Positions 47,036 through 58,405 of a stretch of 64,000 nt of DNA are shown one piece after another (the stretch's first letter is position 1; every line of letters begins with the position of its first letter). Under the pieces are notes generated by a model. The model worked only from the letters and a program-made list of their open reading frames with translations. It ran no database searches and was not told the origin of the DNA. This stretch comes from Ceratotherium simum simum (lineage: Eukaryota > Chordata > Mammalia > Perissodactyla > Rhinocerotidae): assembly GCF_000283155.1 (NCBI RefSeq), contig NW_004454181.1, forward strand, positions 18,019,243-18,083,242, written 5' to 3'. A program made the translations under genes and the position numbers.

Positions 47036-47940
47036 TAACCAGACCTAGAGAAATGAAGTACTAAAGACGTGGAAAGAGAAAACCTCTGAAGGGTTCAGAT
47101 TATCATTTTTCTGTTCTCCCCAATGTTGTGGGGAAGTTACATTTAAAGTTCCTGAAAATCCCAAAGGAAAGGCATAGAATAGAAAAAAGATCAGACCCCA
47201 GGTAATGACTGGTGTTGGTTGGATTCAGAAGTTTCTAGTGTGAGGTGGAAAACTGCAGTGCTCCCTGAGACTTGAGAGAGGAGAAAACTCCCTCTCCACT
47301 TTACGAAGCTACCTCCCAGGACATCTCTCAAAGGGCCACTGTCCACTTCCTGCGCAGTCTGTTTACTTCACAAGAGACGGAGCAAGAGGAGGACAGTTCA
47401 GGAGAGAGACCGAGTGAGAGATGCCCCTCAGACGAGAGGGGACTGCAGTGCCGCCCCTCCTCACTCATCTCAAGGTGTGAGAGGCAGGGCTGTCTGGCCT
47501 CTTCTGTGGACTTGGACCCCAGCTTGTGCGATTCTGGTCCCAGCCGCTAGGGGGAGTGAGCATGTGAACACAGCCTAAGGCGACTCAGCACCAGTCTTGC
47601 AGGGCCAGAAGCCAGTTCCCCCACACCTGGCCCCTAAAACGATTTACTGGGTGTGAAAATGGAAGCCAAGGCTTTTTCAGTGGAGTTCTGCCTTTAGGTG
47701 AGTAAATGATGACTTCCTTAGGGGTGGATAATTCCCTTCTAATGGGCCAGGCCCCACCAGGCCTCCCAGGAGCAATGAAGAGGCACTTGAACATGAAGGT
47801 TAAAATCTGAGTTAATATCCCCCTTCTGAAAAAGAGGGAGGGGAGGGATCGTGTTCATTCCCCACTTCTAGTTCTGTGACACTAACCAGTGACAGGATGG
47901 AGAGGCCACCAAACCACTCCCTGTCTTTCCTCATCCCCAG

Positions 47941-48047
47941 GGAGCATCCTAACCAGTCCAGGACCGGCTTTGGCAGTGAGAGTCTTCTGCTTCGAGGCTG
48001 CACCATCAGGAACACCGAAGTTGCTGTTGGCATTGTCATCTATGCAG
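47941..48047 (+). CDS. ATP10B: ATP10B coding exon 5 (end of actuator domain)
   Basis: A 107-nt exon after CATCCCCAG. It completes Leu254 and encodes residues 255-289 plus one base: [20 protein letters not shown] and then [16 protein letters not shown]. The [11 protein letters not shown] motif is highly conserved across P4-ATPases and belongs to the actuator domain just before the linker to TM3. The donor is GTCATT, weak in the intron part, but protein continuity ([12 protein letters not shown]) leaves no other choice. Skipping this exon would shift the frame. Confidence 0.95.
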
Positions 48048-49464
48048 GTCATTGACCCTGAATAGCCTTTTTTTGTCCCCTTATTCTCCCTCCCTCCTCC
48101 AAATCCATCTTCAGCCAGTGGGAACTCGTTAACAGTTCTAAGCGGGTAGAGTCATGTAAATTCCTATTTCTCAGCTAAGCAAACTGAGACTGAGAATCAC
48201 TCGGCTCACTTGGTCCACAGGGGACATAGTTAGATTCCAGGTCAACACGACCCATCTGAACAAGACAGGGAAAGGGATTCTCACTCATTCACCTCTCATG
48301 GTTTTGTGACACTAACTATAGGCAGGATGAAGAGTGTCTTAAGCCTGAGGAATATCCTCACCAAACTTAACAGCTTCACCTTTTTGTGAAAATTGTGCTT
48401 CAATTCCCTCATCTATGCAATGGGATGAATATTTGTCTCTGCCTCACAGAGCACTCATGAGAATCAAGTGACCCAGTGCATGAGTGCCCAGCACTGTGTC
48501 TGTCTAGCAAATGAGGGCTCAATGGGTTTTAGCAGTTGCTTTTGCAGTTATGTTTTTACTATTATCTTTATTTATTTTAGGGTGGTCTGTCTCTCCTTCC
48601 CACTTTGATTTTGCTTTCCAACAAAAAAATATAGCAGCGCTTCTCACGATGCAATCTAAAGTCGTAGAGGGCAGTCTTGGGACTGCTGTATGCCCAGTAC
48701 CTGGCGCCCAGCCCTCGGCTGGTGCTCAGTCAGGATCTGTTGTGTCAACAGCTGCAGACTTCTTTCTCTGGAGAGAAGACAGTCTCCCTGGAGTGTCTGC
48801 CTTCACTGGAAAACTGCAGAGTTCGTTTCCCTGGCTCTTTCACTCACTGGGACAGCTTGAAATATTTTGCTATTTTGTTGTTTTGTTTGATTCGTTTTAG
48901 AATTAGTAGAACCCCACTTTTGATGGACATAGAAGAGCATTTAAATCAATCTACCCTAAGATTCACTATTTGGGGCTGTCAAAGAAAAACAAGTTTTTAA
49001 AAAAATAATGTCACAATCTAGCTACCTTTCCCTGATTTGGTGGAGGGGGGTTGTCAGTTCAGGTGGCTGCTCTCAAGAGTCTTTGGCAATGGAGTACAAT
49101 GCCATCTGGTAGACCAACTACAGATGAACTCTGCAGCAATCTCTGCCCCACCAAAACACCCACGCAGGCTTGGAGTTTGCTTCTCTGCCTGATCAGAAGC
49201 AAGACTCTGAGTGGGTGATGGGAGTGGTATGTGAGGGGGCAGGTTTGGAGAGAGAGTTATTCGCGGCTCTGAGGAGTTAGGCTCCCTGAGGGTGAAATCC
49301 ACTCACTTGGCAGCCTGTTTGTTAAGCTTTCAACACATGGGGACTAATAGTTCCTAACTGGCAGAGATGATCTGTGACAAGGGTTTAGCACAATTCCTGG
49401 CATACATTAGGCTCTCAAAAAGTGTGACCAAAAGTAGTACTAATTGTTTTTAGTATTTATTATC

Positions 49465-49680
49465 TAGAGCAGGAGTTCTTAACATTGGCACTATTGTCAT
49501 TTTGGTCCAGATTGTTCTTTGTGGTAGGATGCTGTCCTGTAGGATGATTAGCAGCATCCCTGGCCTCTACCCACTAGATACCATTAACACCACCTCCTCA
49601 AGAAGTGACACCCAAAAATTTCTCAAGACTTTGACAATTGTCCCCTGGGGGGTAAACTCCTCTGGCTGAGAACAACTAGT
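49465..49680. mobile_element. MER5A-like hAT element
   Basis: 'aggagttcttaacattggca', 'ggtaggatgctgtcctgtag', 'cctggcctctacccactaga' and 'ctctggctgagaacaact' are diverged MER5-type blocks, opposite in order to the other copies. Confidence 0.75.
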
Positions 49681-49804
49681 CTAGACTCATATTTTCTCCC
49701 TTGATAATGTAGATGGACAAAATAGGAGCACCTCAGAGTCCAAGGCCCAAAAAGGCCAAGTTGAGCCTTCCAGAAGGAAGAGATCCAGCATGGAGGTGTG
49801 TGCT

Positions 49805-50075
49805 CCTCACAGCAAACATTTATTGAGCCCCTACTGTGTACAAGGAAGTAATTTAGGTGCTTTGTGTATATTAGTTCACTCCCCCACCCCAAACACACAC
49901 ACAACCATTAGCTCCCATTTTACAGATGAGGAATTGACATACAAAGGGATTAATTCACCAAAAGTCACTTATCTCCTGAGATTAATTCCCTGTAACCTAA
50001 GGTCGAGTGTCTGTAGAGCCAAGCTCTGTCTGGTGCAAGAGCCCGTGTTCTAAGCACTGCACCATACTTCCTCTC
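49805..50075 (-). repeat. MIR SINE, reverse orientation
   Basis: 'catttattgagcccctactg', 'gctcccattttacagatgag' and 'gttctaagcactgcaccata' are present in reversed MIR order. Confidence 0.85.
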
Positions 50076-50829
50076 CCTTGAGCCCAACCCTTGCCAAAAG
50101 AACAGAGGGATCTCAGAAGGTGAGGAGCAGGTGGGTGAAGAGGGTGGTCCCAGGACCCCTTATATAGGATGAGCCTGAGGCAGGCAGGAAGGCCACCACT
50201 CCACCAGCCTCATTGTGCTCATTGTGCCGCGGAAACCCCGTCACAACTGCAGAGAATTGAGTCTAATAAGCCTAGAGTTTCTCACTCCTACTGTTTTGTT
50301 AGCACTTGAAATCCACAAGGCAACCAGCTAAAGAGCCTTAAAATCACTCACTACCGAAGCCAAAATATTGGTTTTCTTTAATTTTGCACATAAAATATGA
50401 GACTGGCATTTTTTAATCTGACTGCTGAGGAGTCCAGCATGGTAGTTAAAATTTAACAGCCCAAAAGACAGGCTCTGTCTAAAGACAAAGCCTCAGTCTG
50501 ACTCTCAGCTCTTAGCTGTATGCTTGGGAACTGCAGATTGGTGGAAGGAGAAGCAGACAGCGAGTCAGAATCCTGGGCTCTCAACGTGGCTCTGGTGTTC
50601 ATTTATTCTTTGGCTTTGGGCGGGTCCCTTCCACTCTTTGGTCCTCAGTTTCTCCAGCTGGAAAAAGGAGTGACTGGATGAGATGGTAGTTTTCAAATGT
50701 TCTTTGAACAAAATTTTATGCAGACGTCCAAGATAGGGGTGGAACTGCTCAGGGTTAATGCTGGGTGGAGGCCTTTGGCGCCTATCACTCTTGCACAAGC
50801 AACACCAACACCTTAGGCAAAGAAACAAG

Positions 50830-51180
50830 TATGAAAACTACTGGCCACAAACACTGTCTGTCCCAGGGCCTTTGCATGCACTGTTCCCAGCCTAAAACCC
50901 TTTTCTCTCAACTCTTCTCTCTCCCTTCAGGTCTCCCTTAAATGTCACCTCCTCTGAGAAGCTTTCCCTGACATGCTCTCCAACACCATCTCTTATTTAT
51001 TATCTTGTTTAATAAATCTTAATCTCAAATCTTAAATCTTGTTTATTGTTTATTTCATGGGACTTATTACTAACTGTAATTATCTTCTTTGTTTCCTTGA
51101 TTATTTTCACCAGAATGTGAGATGTCTGTCTTGCCACTGTATCCCACCACTAACCCATAACAGTGCCTCTGTGCAAATTA
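50830..51180 (+). repeat. L2 LINE 3' fragment
   Basis: 'cagggcctttgcatgcactg', 'aaatgtcacctcctctgaga', 'agctttccctgacatgctct' and 'ccagaatgtgagatgtctgt' follow the L2 3' end. Related L2 pieces lie at about 53935-54260 and 55985-56485. Confidence 0.8.
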
Positions 51181-51549
51181 GAGAAAGATAGCCCTTCCTC
51201 AAGACAGCTTACTGTCATTCGTCAGAAGTGTGTCATAGTAAATTTATAAATCTCTGACAACTACAAAATGAAGGGTACCTTCATTTTGTGCAGTGCACAA
51301 CCTGTGCGTGGTTGCTCTGTCAGTGCCCACCACAGTGTCTGCCATGTAGGAGATGCCTAATAAATACCTGCTGTCAAAGTGTGTGAGGCCCCTACAGCTC
51401 TTCTCAGCAACCTCCCTGCAGCAGGACAGATTCAGGCTAGAGAATGAAACCTCCCTTTTATTATAAGCTCCCATGAGAAGAGCAGAGGGTACCATCCCGG
51501 CCAGAGGCAAACAGGGCCAAGGACTGATTACCTCATTTTTCTCTCAAAG

Positions 51550-51681
51550 GCCATGAGACAAAAGCCATGCTGAACAACAGTGGCCCACGGTACAAACGCA
51601 GCAAGATCGAGCGGCGCATGAACATCGACATCTTCTTCTGTATCGGGCTCCTCTTCCTCATGTGCCTCATTGGAGCTGTAG
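51550..51681 (+). CDS. ATP10B: ATP10B coding exon 6 (linker and TM3)
   Basis: A 132-nt exon with acceptor CTCTCAAAG and donor GTATGG, phase 1 on both sides. It completes Gly290 and encodes [20 protein letters not shown] (291-310), then [23 protein letters not shown]. The HETK and [11 protein letters not shown] stretch is the conserved A-domain-to-TM3 linker of P4-ATPases. [19 protein letters not shown] (about 315-333) is TM3. The frame is intact. Confidence 0.96.
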
Positions 51682-51811
51682 GTATGGAATGTTCTGGAAA
51701 GAACAACACCATAGTAATCTTCTGTCTCTTTAGGCAAGTTGCTCCAGCTCTCTGAGCCTTGGTTTCCTCATCTATAAAATAGAGTTAATAAAAAATAAAG
51801 CCTAGCCTGTA

Positions 51812-52490
51812 CAGGCATACCTCAGAGCTATTGTGGGTTAGGTTCCAGACCACCGCAATGAAGCGGATATTGCAATAAAGTGAGTCACATGAATTTTTTG
51901 GTGTCCCAGTGCATATAGAAGTTACGTTTACACTATACTGTAGTCTATTAAGTGTGCAATAGCCTTATGTCTAAAAAAGCAATGTACCTACCTCAATTAA
52001 AAAATACTTCATTGCTAAAAAATGCGAACCATCATCTGAGCCTTCAGCGAGTCATAATCTTTTTGCTGGTGGAGGGTCTTGCCTCAATGTTGATGGCTGC
52101 TGCGTGATCAGGGAGGTGCTTGCTGAAGGTTGGGGTGGCTGTGGCAATTTCTTAAGATAAGACAACAGTGAAGTTTGCCGTATCAATGGACTCTTCCTTT
52201 CAGGGATGATTTCTCTGTAGCGTGCGATGCTGTTTGATAGCATTTTACCCACAGTAGAACTTCTTTCGAAATTGGAGTCAATCCTCTCGAGCTCTGCTGC
52301 TGCTTTACCAGCTAAGTTTATGTAATATTCTAAATCCTTTGTTGTCATTTCAACCATCTTAACAGCATCTTCACCAGGAGTAGATTCCATCTTGAGAAAT
52401 CATTTTCTTTGCTCATCCATAAGAAGCAACTCCTCAGCCGTTAAGGTTTTTATCATGAAATTACATGAATTGTGAGCTTCTAAGGGTTCC
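51812..52490 (-). mobile_element. Tigger1 (pogo-like DNA transposon) 3' fragment with transposase C-terminal relic
   Basis: The left edge CAGGCATACCTCAGAGC, next to a TA, matches the Tigger terminal repeat. On the minus strand an open stretch of 112 codons (52390 down to 52052) encodes [40 protein letters not shown] and the tail [15 protein letters not shown]. These blocks are typical of the C-terminus of Tigger1 and TIGD1-type transposases. The catalytic domain is missing, so it cannot move. The open frame is short and probably survives by chance. Confidence 0.9.
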
Positions 52491-54650
52491 TTCCTCCATC
52501 TTCAAAGTGCATTACTCCAACCTCTGCTCACATTTCCTTCTCCTTTTCTGTAGTGGTTTCTCCCTCTGCCTCGCTTCTGTAAGGATGCTCGTAATTACAC
52601 CATTGGGTCCACCTGGATAATCCAGGTTACTCTTTCGAATCTCAAGATCCTTAACCACATCTGCAAAGATATGCTATCTTATATTTTGCCATATAGGATA
52701 GCATATTCACAGGGCCCAGGGATTAGGACGTGGACATCTTAGGGGGCCATTATTCATCCTACGACAGGTATTACAGAAGCATCAAGGAAGGAAGTCTTCC
52801 TTGAGGAGGTAGCTGCTAGAGCTGATCCCCAAATGCAGTAGGCATTCACCAAAAGAGGTAGGTGGATGGAGCAGGATGGGACAGGCAGCTGTGAAAAGAA
52901 AGAGAGAAGTCACCCTTAGTCCCAGGGAAAGGGCATGCAAGGCACAGAGATAGGAAGGAGAATCATTTTATGCAAAAGAGCAGTTGGCTGTTTGGTGCCA
53001 ACAGCAAGACCAAGAATGAAGACCTGATTAGAACCAGGCTGTGGCCGAGTTCTACAACTGCTGAGTGTGGGGAGCTGGGGAGGTAGAGACATGAGGCTCT
53101 GAGCCATTTAAGTTGCTCCTCGGAGTGTAGGCAAAGAGAGAGCCTCACTCTTACCTGCTCTCCCCCTCTATGGCTTAACTCTAAGGGTGGTTCTCAGCAC
53201 CCTAAAGGAGGCCCCAAAAAGAAACGGGGAAGATTAAGAGAAAGAACTCATGTGCTGAGTCAAGAACCCCCCGCTGACTCCAAACTCATGAGCAGCAATG
53301 ATGTTTGCTCTTTACCTGCCTTCATCAGAAATCATACCCATCACTGTTTTTTAAGGATAGTGTCTGAAAGGCTAAGACCTCCCTAGGGCCCAGAGAGATT
53401 TTGGGTGACACTGCAGTGAAGACGGTGGGATTTAGTCTTCTGGGTGGCCTGGAGTTGTTAATTAATATGTTTCCCAGATGTGTCTAACAGCACTCCACAT
53501 GAGGGGGCTCACAGCTGGAAGAGGAGCACCTGGAGGGAGAGGCAAGCAGAAAAGCAAGAAAACTGTCCCCCGTGTGGCCACCTCCGTGCCCTCTAGATGC
53601 TGCAGGAGCTGTTGCCTCTACTTTAGGACAGGTTTTTCAGGGAATGTCAGAGCTGGAAAGGACATTTGAGATCATCTCACTGTGTCTCCAGAGAAAGGAA
53701 GTTAATGATTAAAAGGTCCCACAGTGAGATAAGGTACAGACAAACCAGAATCAGCTTGGCCGACTGCCCAGAATAATAAGTAAATTGAGAAAGGAGTGGA
53801 AAGGGGGCAGAATTCTATTCTATCTGAGAATGATGACTCATACACGGTGAGGGGCCTCTGTTGGCACCTGCAGGAGGTGAAACTCTCGAGTGAGTGTGAG
53901 CACCATTCCAGGGTTCTTTATCACATGTTTAGTTTGATTGTGTATAAGTGGTGTTTCTTTTTCCTTTGCCCATAATGCCCTCCCCTGGCCTTTCTGATCA
54001 CCCAACACCCACCCAGGCTCCAGGACCCCTCCAGGCCTCCTCCTCCATGAGGCTTCTCTCATGGTCTCTGCTTCCTCTGAAGACCAGAGGCCCTTACTCC
54101 ATGCCAGGTATTGGCCCTGAGTCATTTGCTCTATAATATTACTTTCAAATAACCTTGTGTCTGTAAGTCTCCTCTCTTCTACTACATGTGATGGCATTTG
54201 GCCCAACCTCCTGGGCAAAGAAGCTTCTTGGAGGCAGGGGAGCATTCTCCGTGCCTTTTATTCCCTGTAGGTCCTACCCTGCAGCTGAGCGCATTATTAT
54301 TTTCACAATATCCCTAAGGAGAAGATATTATTACTAATTAACAGATGAGGATGCTGAGATTCAGAAAGCTCTGTAGCAGGTGCTGCATGTACTTCATTTT
54401 ATTAATCCTCAGATGATGGGCATTGTTATCTGCATTTGCAGGCAAGGAAAGGGAGGATTTTGTCTGCATCTGGTGCTGTTACTGTGGGCTTTCATAGCAT
54501 TCCAGACTCTGGCATAGCACCTCGCACACTGTATGGGATTTGTCCCTTTACATCTGGCTCCCTGACTTGGTAGGAAACTCCTCAAGGACAAGAACTAGGA
54601 CCGATTCCTTCTTGAATAGAGAGAGCCAGGGAGGAGTGGATGAACAGAGA

Positions 54651-54765
54651 GATGGATGCATGGATGGATGGATGGATGGATAACTATGTGGTTGTATGAA
54701 TAGATGGATGGATGGATGGATGAATGAGTAGGTGAATGGATGGATGGTTAGATGAATGGATGAGT
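54651..54765. repeat. (GGAT)n / (GAAT)n tetranucleotide array
   Basis: GGAT units, interrupted by GAAT and TAGAT variants, run for about 115 bp. Two uninterrupted blocks of four to five GGAT units make it a likely polymorphic microsatellite. Confidence 0.92.
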
Positions 54766-55158
54766 ATACGCGTGGAGGAAAAAGTGGGGCTAGGGTTCAA
54801 GTCTATCAAGACTCCACAGCCGTGCATTTTCCACCACACAACTGAAAAGAACTCATGTCCCTTTCTCTCTTTCTTAACCTTGTATAACAGGACTTCGTCA
54901 AAATGTAAGTAATCCTCATGCTGGTGTTTTCTGGAAGGACAGACTTAATGCCTATCAAGAGATTGAAATGTAGGTTATATGAAGGACCACTTTAGAACTA
55001 ACTGAATACACAAACACACACACAGCTATGTTGTATAGAATAAGGATGGGCTCCTCCAAAGCACACTCATTTCGGGGAATAGGCCAAGGGCTGATGTAAT
55101 TAACCAACTTTAGGACTAAGTGGAGATTCTGCCTCATCCTGGCTCTGCTTCCTCTCAG

Positions 55159-55286
55159 GTCACACCCTCTGGAATGGGACCTTTAGTGAACACCCTCCCT
55201 TCGATGTGCCAGATGCTGATGGCAGCTTTGTTCCCCTTGCTCTTGGGGGCTTCTACATGTTCCTCACAATGATCATCCTGCTCCAG
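55159..55286 (+). CDS. ATP10B: ATP10B coding exon 7 (TM3-TM4 lumenal loop, start of TM4)
   Basis: A 128-nt exon after TTCCTCTCAG, with donor GTAGGA. It completes Gly334 and encodes residues 335-376: [20 protein letters not shown], then [22 protein letters not shown]. The first part is the exoplasmic or lumenal loop between TM3 and TM4, with one potential N-glycosylation sequon (NGT, 339-341). [12 protein letters not shown] begins TM4. The exon ends on a codon boundary directly before the PISL-type region encoded by exon 8. Confidence 0.96.
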
Positions 55287-56845
55287 GTAGGAAACCCTCC
55301 TAAATAGGGGCTCAAGAAGACCTGTGGCCAATACCCGCACAACTTTGAAAAATAAAGAAAAATCAGTGCTGGCCCCAAGAAAAAAACTAACTGGACTGAG
55401 TTGGGGAAATGTTCACTGCTTTCCTGTGGGTCTTTGAAAGTATGCACATTTGGGGTAATGTCAGGACCAGCCTTGCCTTGAGGAGGGCACCCTGTCCCCA
55501 GATAATAGTGGAGGAAGATATCGGTCAGGCTTTTCTATTTAAGAGTATGATTACAGCAGTGATCCATGTGTGCCATAGAACAAGTAAAACCCTAATGACC
55601 TGGGAACAAAAGAAGTAGCACAGAGAACTACCCGAGAGCTCTCAAGCCCCAAGCATTGAGAGAAAGAAACCACAGATTAGTGTTTTTTTTGATAGGTTGA
55701 GATGGAAAAAAACAGAACTGGCCCTATGTAAGAGAAAAAAACCCAAAACATAGAGCATCTACAATAGAGAGGACAAAAGGGATAAAGAGATGACTAAAAA
55801 AATCTTCAGCCTCTCTAAGAAAGTACAATCTAGGAAAAAATTAGGGAAGTTGTAGTTTTGTTTTGATGAAGCTCCTTCTACATTTGATTTCTTGTAGTAT
55901 TTGAGGGTGTTTCATTGATCTCTTACTGGTAAAGCTTTTTCCATCATTACTTCATTCATTCATTCAGCAGAATAATCTTTTTCATATACAAGTCAGATCA
56001 TACCCGCCTCTGCACAGAGCTGCCTGATGGTTTCACACCAGCTCAAAGTGAAATCCGCAGCCAACAAAGCCCTCAGTGATCTGGACCCTGCCTCCCTCCC
56101 TGGCTTTATCTCCTGCTCATTCACGTCCGGGGCCTGCTTACACTTATCCCCCAGACACCCGGCCTGCTCCCAAAGCCAGCCTTTGCCCAGAACGCTCCTC
56201 CTCCCACAGATCACCTCAAGACTCACACATTCATTTCTGCAGGTCTCTGCTCAAAGGTCACGATTTATGAAAGAGTCCCTCCCAGCCATCACCCTCTACT
56301 CTCTTTACTTTTCTTTATCTTCTTCATGAGACTTACTACCACCCGATATATATTTATTTGTTTGTTTACTGGAATGTGAGGTCTTCAAGGCCAGGGATTT
56401 TGTTCTGTTCACTGCCGTTTCCAGGACCTAGAACAGCGTCTGACACACAGCAAGCACTCGATATACTAGGTATTGAATCCATGAACAGTAATCAACAATG
56501 GGTCTGAACACCTGTAAAAGGGAGTGGCAGCAAGATCCGAGGGGTCAGGAGACTCTGGACAGGGGCACCAGAGCTCCTCACCCCGTTACCGCTCAGTAAT
56601 CAAACAACCAGTGGTGAGAGCCAACCTTGGACCAGACATCCCAGGTTGAAGACATATCTCTTTTTCAGATTCCCCTAAAAATTCCAAGGGAGGCATGAAG
56701 TCATTGATCTTTAATTTCTCAGAGAAAGTCCATCCTGTGAGCTGACCTCCGTTTTCCATTAAATGCCGTTGCTACCCACTTGTGAGGGTCCTGAGATGGG
56801 GAACCTGCCTGGTTTCTGACACGGTGGGAATCATTCTCCCCACAG
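55287..56845 (+). other. ATP10B: ATP10B intron 7
   Basis: A 1.56-kb phase-0 intron. Much of its 3' half (about 55985-56485) is a plus-strand L2 LINE fragment: 'ctcagtgatctggaccctgc', 'ttcatttctgcaggtctctg', 'actggaatgtgaggtcttca' and 'gacacacagcaagcactcga'. No further exon was seen. Confidence 0.88.
55985..56485 (+). repeat. L2 LINE 3' fragment
   Basis: About 500 bp of the L2 3' end, including 'aaagccctcagtgatctgga', 'gtttactggaatgtgaggtc' and 'cagcaagcactcgatatact'. It is the longest L2 piece in the window. Chance frames on both strands here are repeat translations. Confidence 0.85.
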
Positions 56846-57098
56846 GTGCTGATCCCAGTCTCCCTGTACGTGTCCATTGAGCTGGTGAAGCTCGGGCAAG
56901 TCTGGTTCCTGCACAACGACCTTGACCTGTATGATGAGGAGTCCGATTTGTCCATTCAGTGTCGAGCCCTCAATGTCACCGAGGACTTGGGCCAGATCCA
57001 GTACATCTTCTCTGACAAGACAGGGACGCTGACTGAGAACAAGATGGTGTTCCGGCGTTGTACCATCATGGGTAGCGAGTATTCTCACCAAGAAAATG
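56846..57098 (+). CDS. ATP10B: ATP10B coding exon 8 (TM4 and catalytic DKTGTLT)
   Basis: A 253-nt exon, acceptor CTCCCCACAG, donor GTACGA. It encodes residues 377-460 plus one base. [20 protein letters not shown] is TM4 with the PISL-type motif as PVSL (380-383). After the [20 protein letters not shown] stretch comes [20 protein letters not shown]. Asp433 of DKTGTLT is the residue phosphorylated by ATP in every P-type ATPase. The exon continues [17 protein letters not shown]. All catalytic residues expected here are present, which supports a functional gene. The chance frames on the minus strand (56719-57275) are shadows of this exon. Confidence 0.97.
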
Positions 57099-57654
57099 GT
57101 ACGAGGCCTCCCAAGGGCCCCCACGCCTCTTTCTAAGGGAATCACCTGCTCTCCTAAGAAAATAGCAATAAAAGACTTCATCCTGGCTACCCACAGAGGC
57201 CGTGTGGCTTTGTGGCCAGCTGCTCCCTGGAGCACTGTGGGCTTCCTTGTCACAGATCAGTGCTCGTCTTATCACCTGTAAACTTTCATTTGTTCACAAA
57301 GGCTATCAGTGATCTCCTTTGTTCGCCTCCAGTCAATCTTTATCTGGTGCACGCATACACAGGATTTTATCTGTCAGAAATGGGCTGGGGACGTGTCCCA
57401 ATTATGTGGCAGTCATACAGCCAAGTTTTGAGAATTTCTCAGGTCACTCTACCTGACATGTCAGGACAGGCCCAGGTCTAGGCACATGGTCAGATTCGAT
57501 ACGTCTGGGAAATGCTTTCCATGCTAACTGATCTCTTGGGTTTTCACTGAGACAAAGCTTCAACTTAGGAGCTATGGGTCTAAAATGCCTGGACTGCCAT
57601 CTTGTATGGACTGAAGGTGGCCTATAAAGCTGACCTGATTCCCTCAGCACACCA

Positions 57655-57680
57655 CCCCCCCCACACACACACACACACTC
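57655..57680. repeat. C-run followed by (CA)n
   Basis: CCCCCCC followed by about nine CA units. Confidence 0.85.
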
Positions 57681-57829
57681 ATTCTAACTAAGAGGAGAAA
57701 CTCTCAAGAGAGCAGCATTCATTCTTTTGAGTGGGAGAGATGGAGAAAGATAAAGGAGGAGATATTATAGGCAGCCCGATCCCCTTTGCCACATGGCAAT
57801 CATTTACATGGGAGCTTCTGACCTCTTTT

Positions 57830-58020
57830 TAATAATAATCACAGCTGCCATTACCAGTGCTTAGAGTATGTTAGTCACTGTAACGTATTATATCATTGTC
57901 TTCAGAACAACCCTATGAGTGGGGTACTTTTTTAAAACCCCTAATTGAGGAAATAGAGGCACAGGTTTAGTCAAAGCTCAAAATCACATAGCTAGGATTT
58001 GAACCTGTGCGGCTTAGTTG
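57830..58020 (-). repeat. MIR SINE, reverse orientation
   Basis: 'accagtgcttagagtatgtt', 'acaaccctatgagtggggta' and 'aaaatcacatagctaggatt' are in reversed MIR order. Confidence 0.8.
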
Positions 58021-58166
58021 CACCCCTCCTCCTCCAGTCAGGGTAGCCCCCTGCCTATTTTCCAGAGCAGCACAGTGCTCTTAACTCCACCTTGAAGTCT
58101 GGCGTCTCCCCAACCATGACCTGGCCGAGGTATGGCTGGTGCGATAACAGGACTCCTTTCTTGCAG

Positions 58167-58405
58167 CCAAGCGACTGGAGACCCCAAAGGAGCTGGACTC
58201 AGACAGTGAAGAGTGGACCCAATACCGCTGGCTGTCCTTCCCAGCCAGATGGGCCCAGGGCCCAGCAACGATGAGAGGCCAAAGAGGGGCCCAGTCTCTG
58301 AGGAGGTGCCACAGTGCCCGGGTACCCCTCCAAGGACACTCCCGACAAAGGTCCATGGGGCGCCGTGAAAGTGCATTGTCTCCTGTGGCCTTCAGCAGCT
58401 CCATA
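58167..58405 (+). CDS. ATP10B: ATP10B coding exon 9 (phosphorylation / nucleotide-binding region)
   Basis: A 239-nt exon after CTTTCTTGCAG, with donor GTAAGT. It completes Ala461 and encodes residues 462-540: [20 protein letters not shown], a W-rich stretch, then [20 protein letters not shown] and PVAFSSSI. This low-complexity, Ser/Arg-rich segment after the DKTGTLT region is the ATP10B-type insertion before the conserved 'EKDVTPD' block, which would open exon 10. I found no sequence for that block between 58406 and 64000, so the gene continues outside the window. The Ser/Arg clusters (RQRS, RRES) are plausible kinase or 14-3-3 sites by inference only. Confidence 0.95.

Larger units (their letters stand above)
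43890..47940 (+). other. ATP10B: ATP10B intron 4
   Basis: A 4.05-kb phase-2 intron. It holds a MIR (44210-44490), a reverse MIR (44620-44830), a MER5A-like copy (45770-45993) and two MIRs (46670-46850, 46865-47035). The stretch 44900-45700 is GC-richer and non-repetitive, and it gives a long chance frame (see rejected items). No exon signature was seen. Confidence 0.85.
48048..51549 (+). other. ATP10B: ATP10B intron 5
   Basis: A 3.5-kb phase-1 intron holding a MIR-like fragment (48370-48535), a MER5A-like copy (49465-49680), a reverse MIR (49805-50075) and an L2 3' fragment (50830-51180). No additional exon was seen. Confidence 0.85.
51682..55158 (+). other. ATP10B: ATP10B intron 6
   Basis: A 3.5-kb phase-1 intron with a Tigger1 3' fragment (51812-52490), an unclassified old repeat (about 52500-52770), an L2-like piece (about 53935-54260) and a (GGAT)n array (54651-54765). 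The remainder (about 52780-53930) shows no gene or recognisable repeat. Confidence 0.85.
57099..58166 (+). other. ATP10B: ATP10B intron 8
   Basis: A 1.07-kb phase-1 intron containing a CA tract (about 57655-57680) and a reverse MIR (57830-58020). No exon was seen. Confidence 0.9.

Noticed and set aside
53838..54245. 135-codon minus-strand frame
   Set aside because: Covers an L2-like fragment and flank; no recognisable motif.
56719..57275. Several minus-strand frames of 69-140 codons
   Set aside because: They are antisense shadows of ATP10B exon 8 and its flanks.
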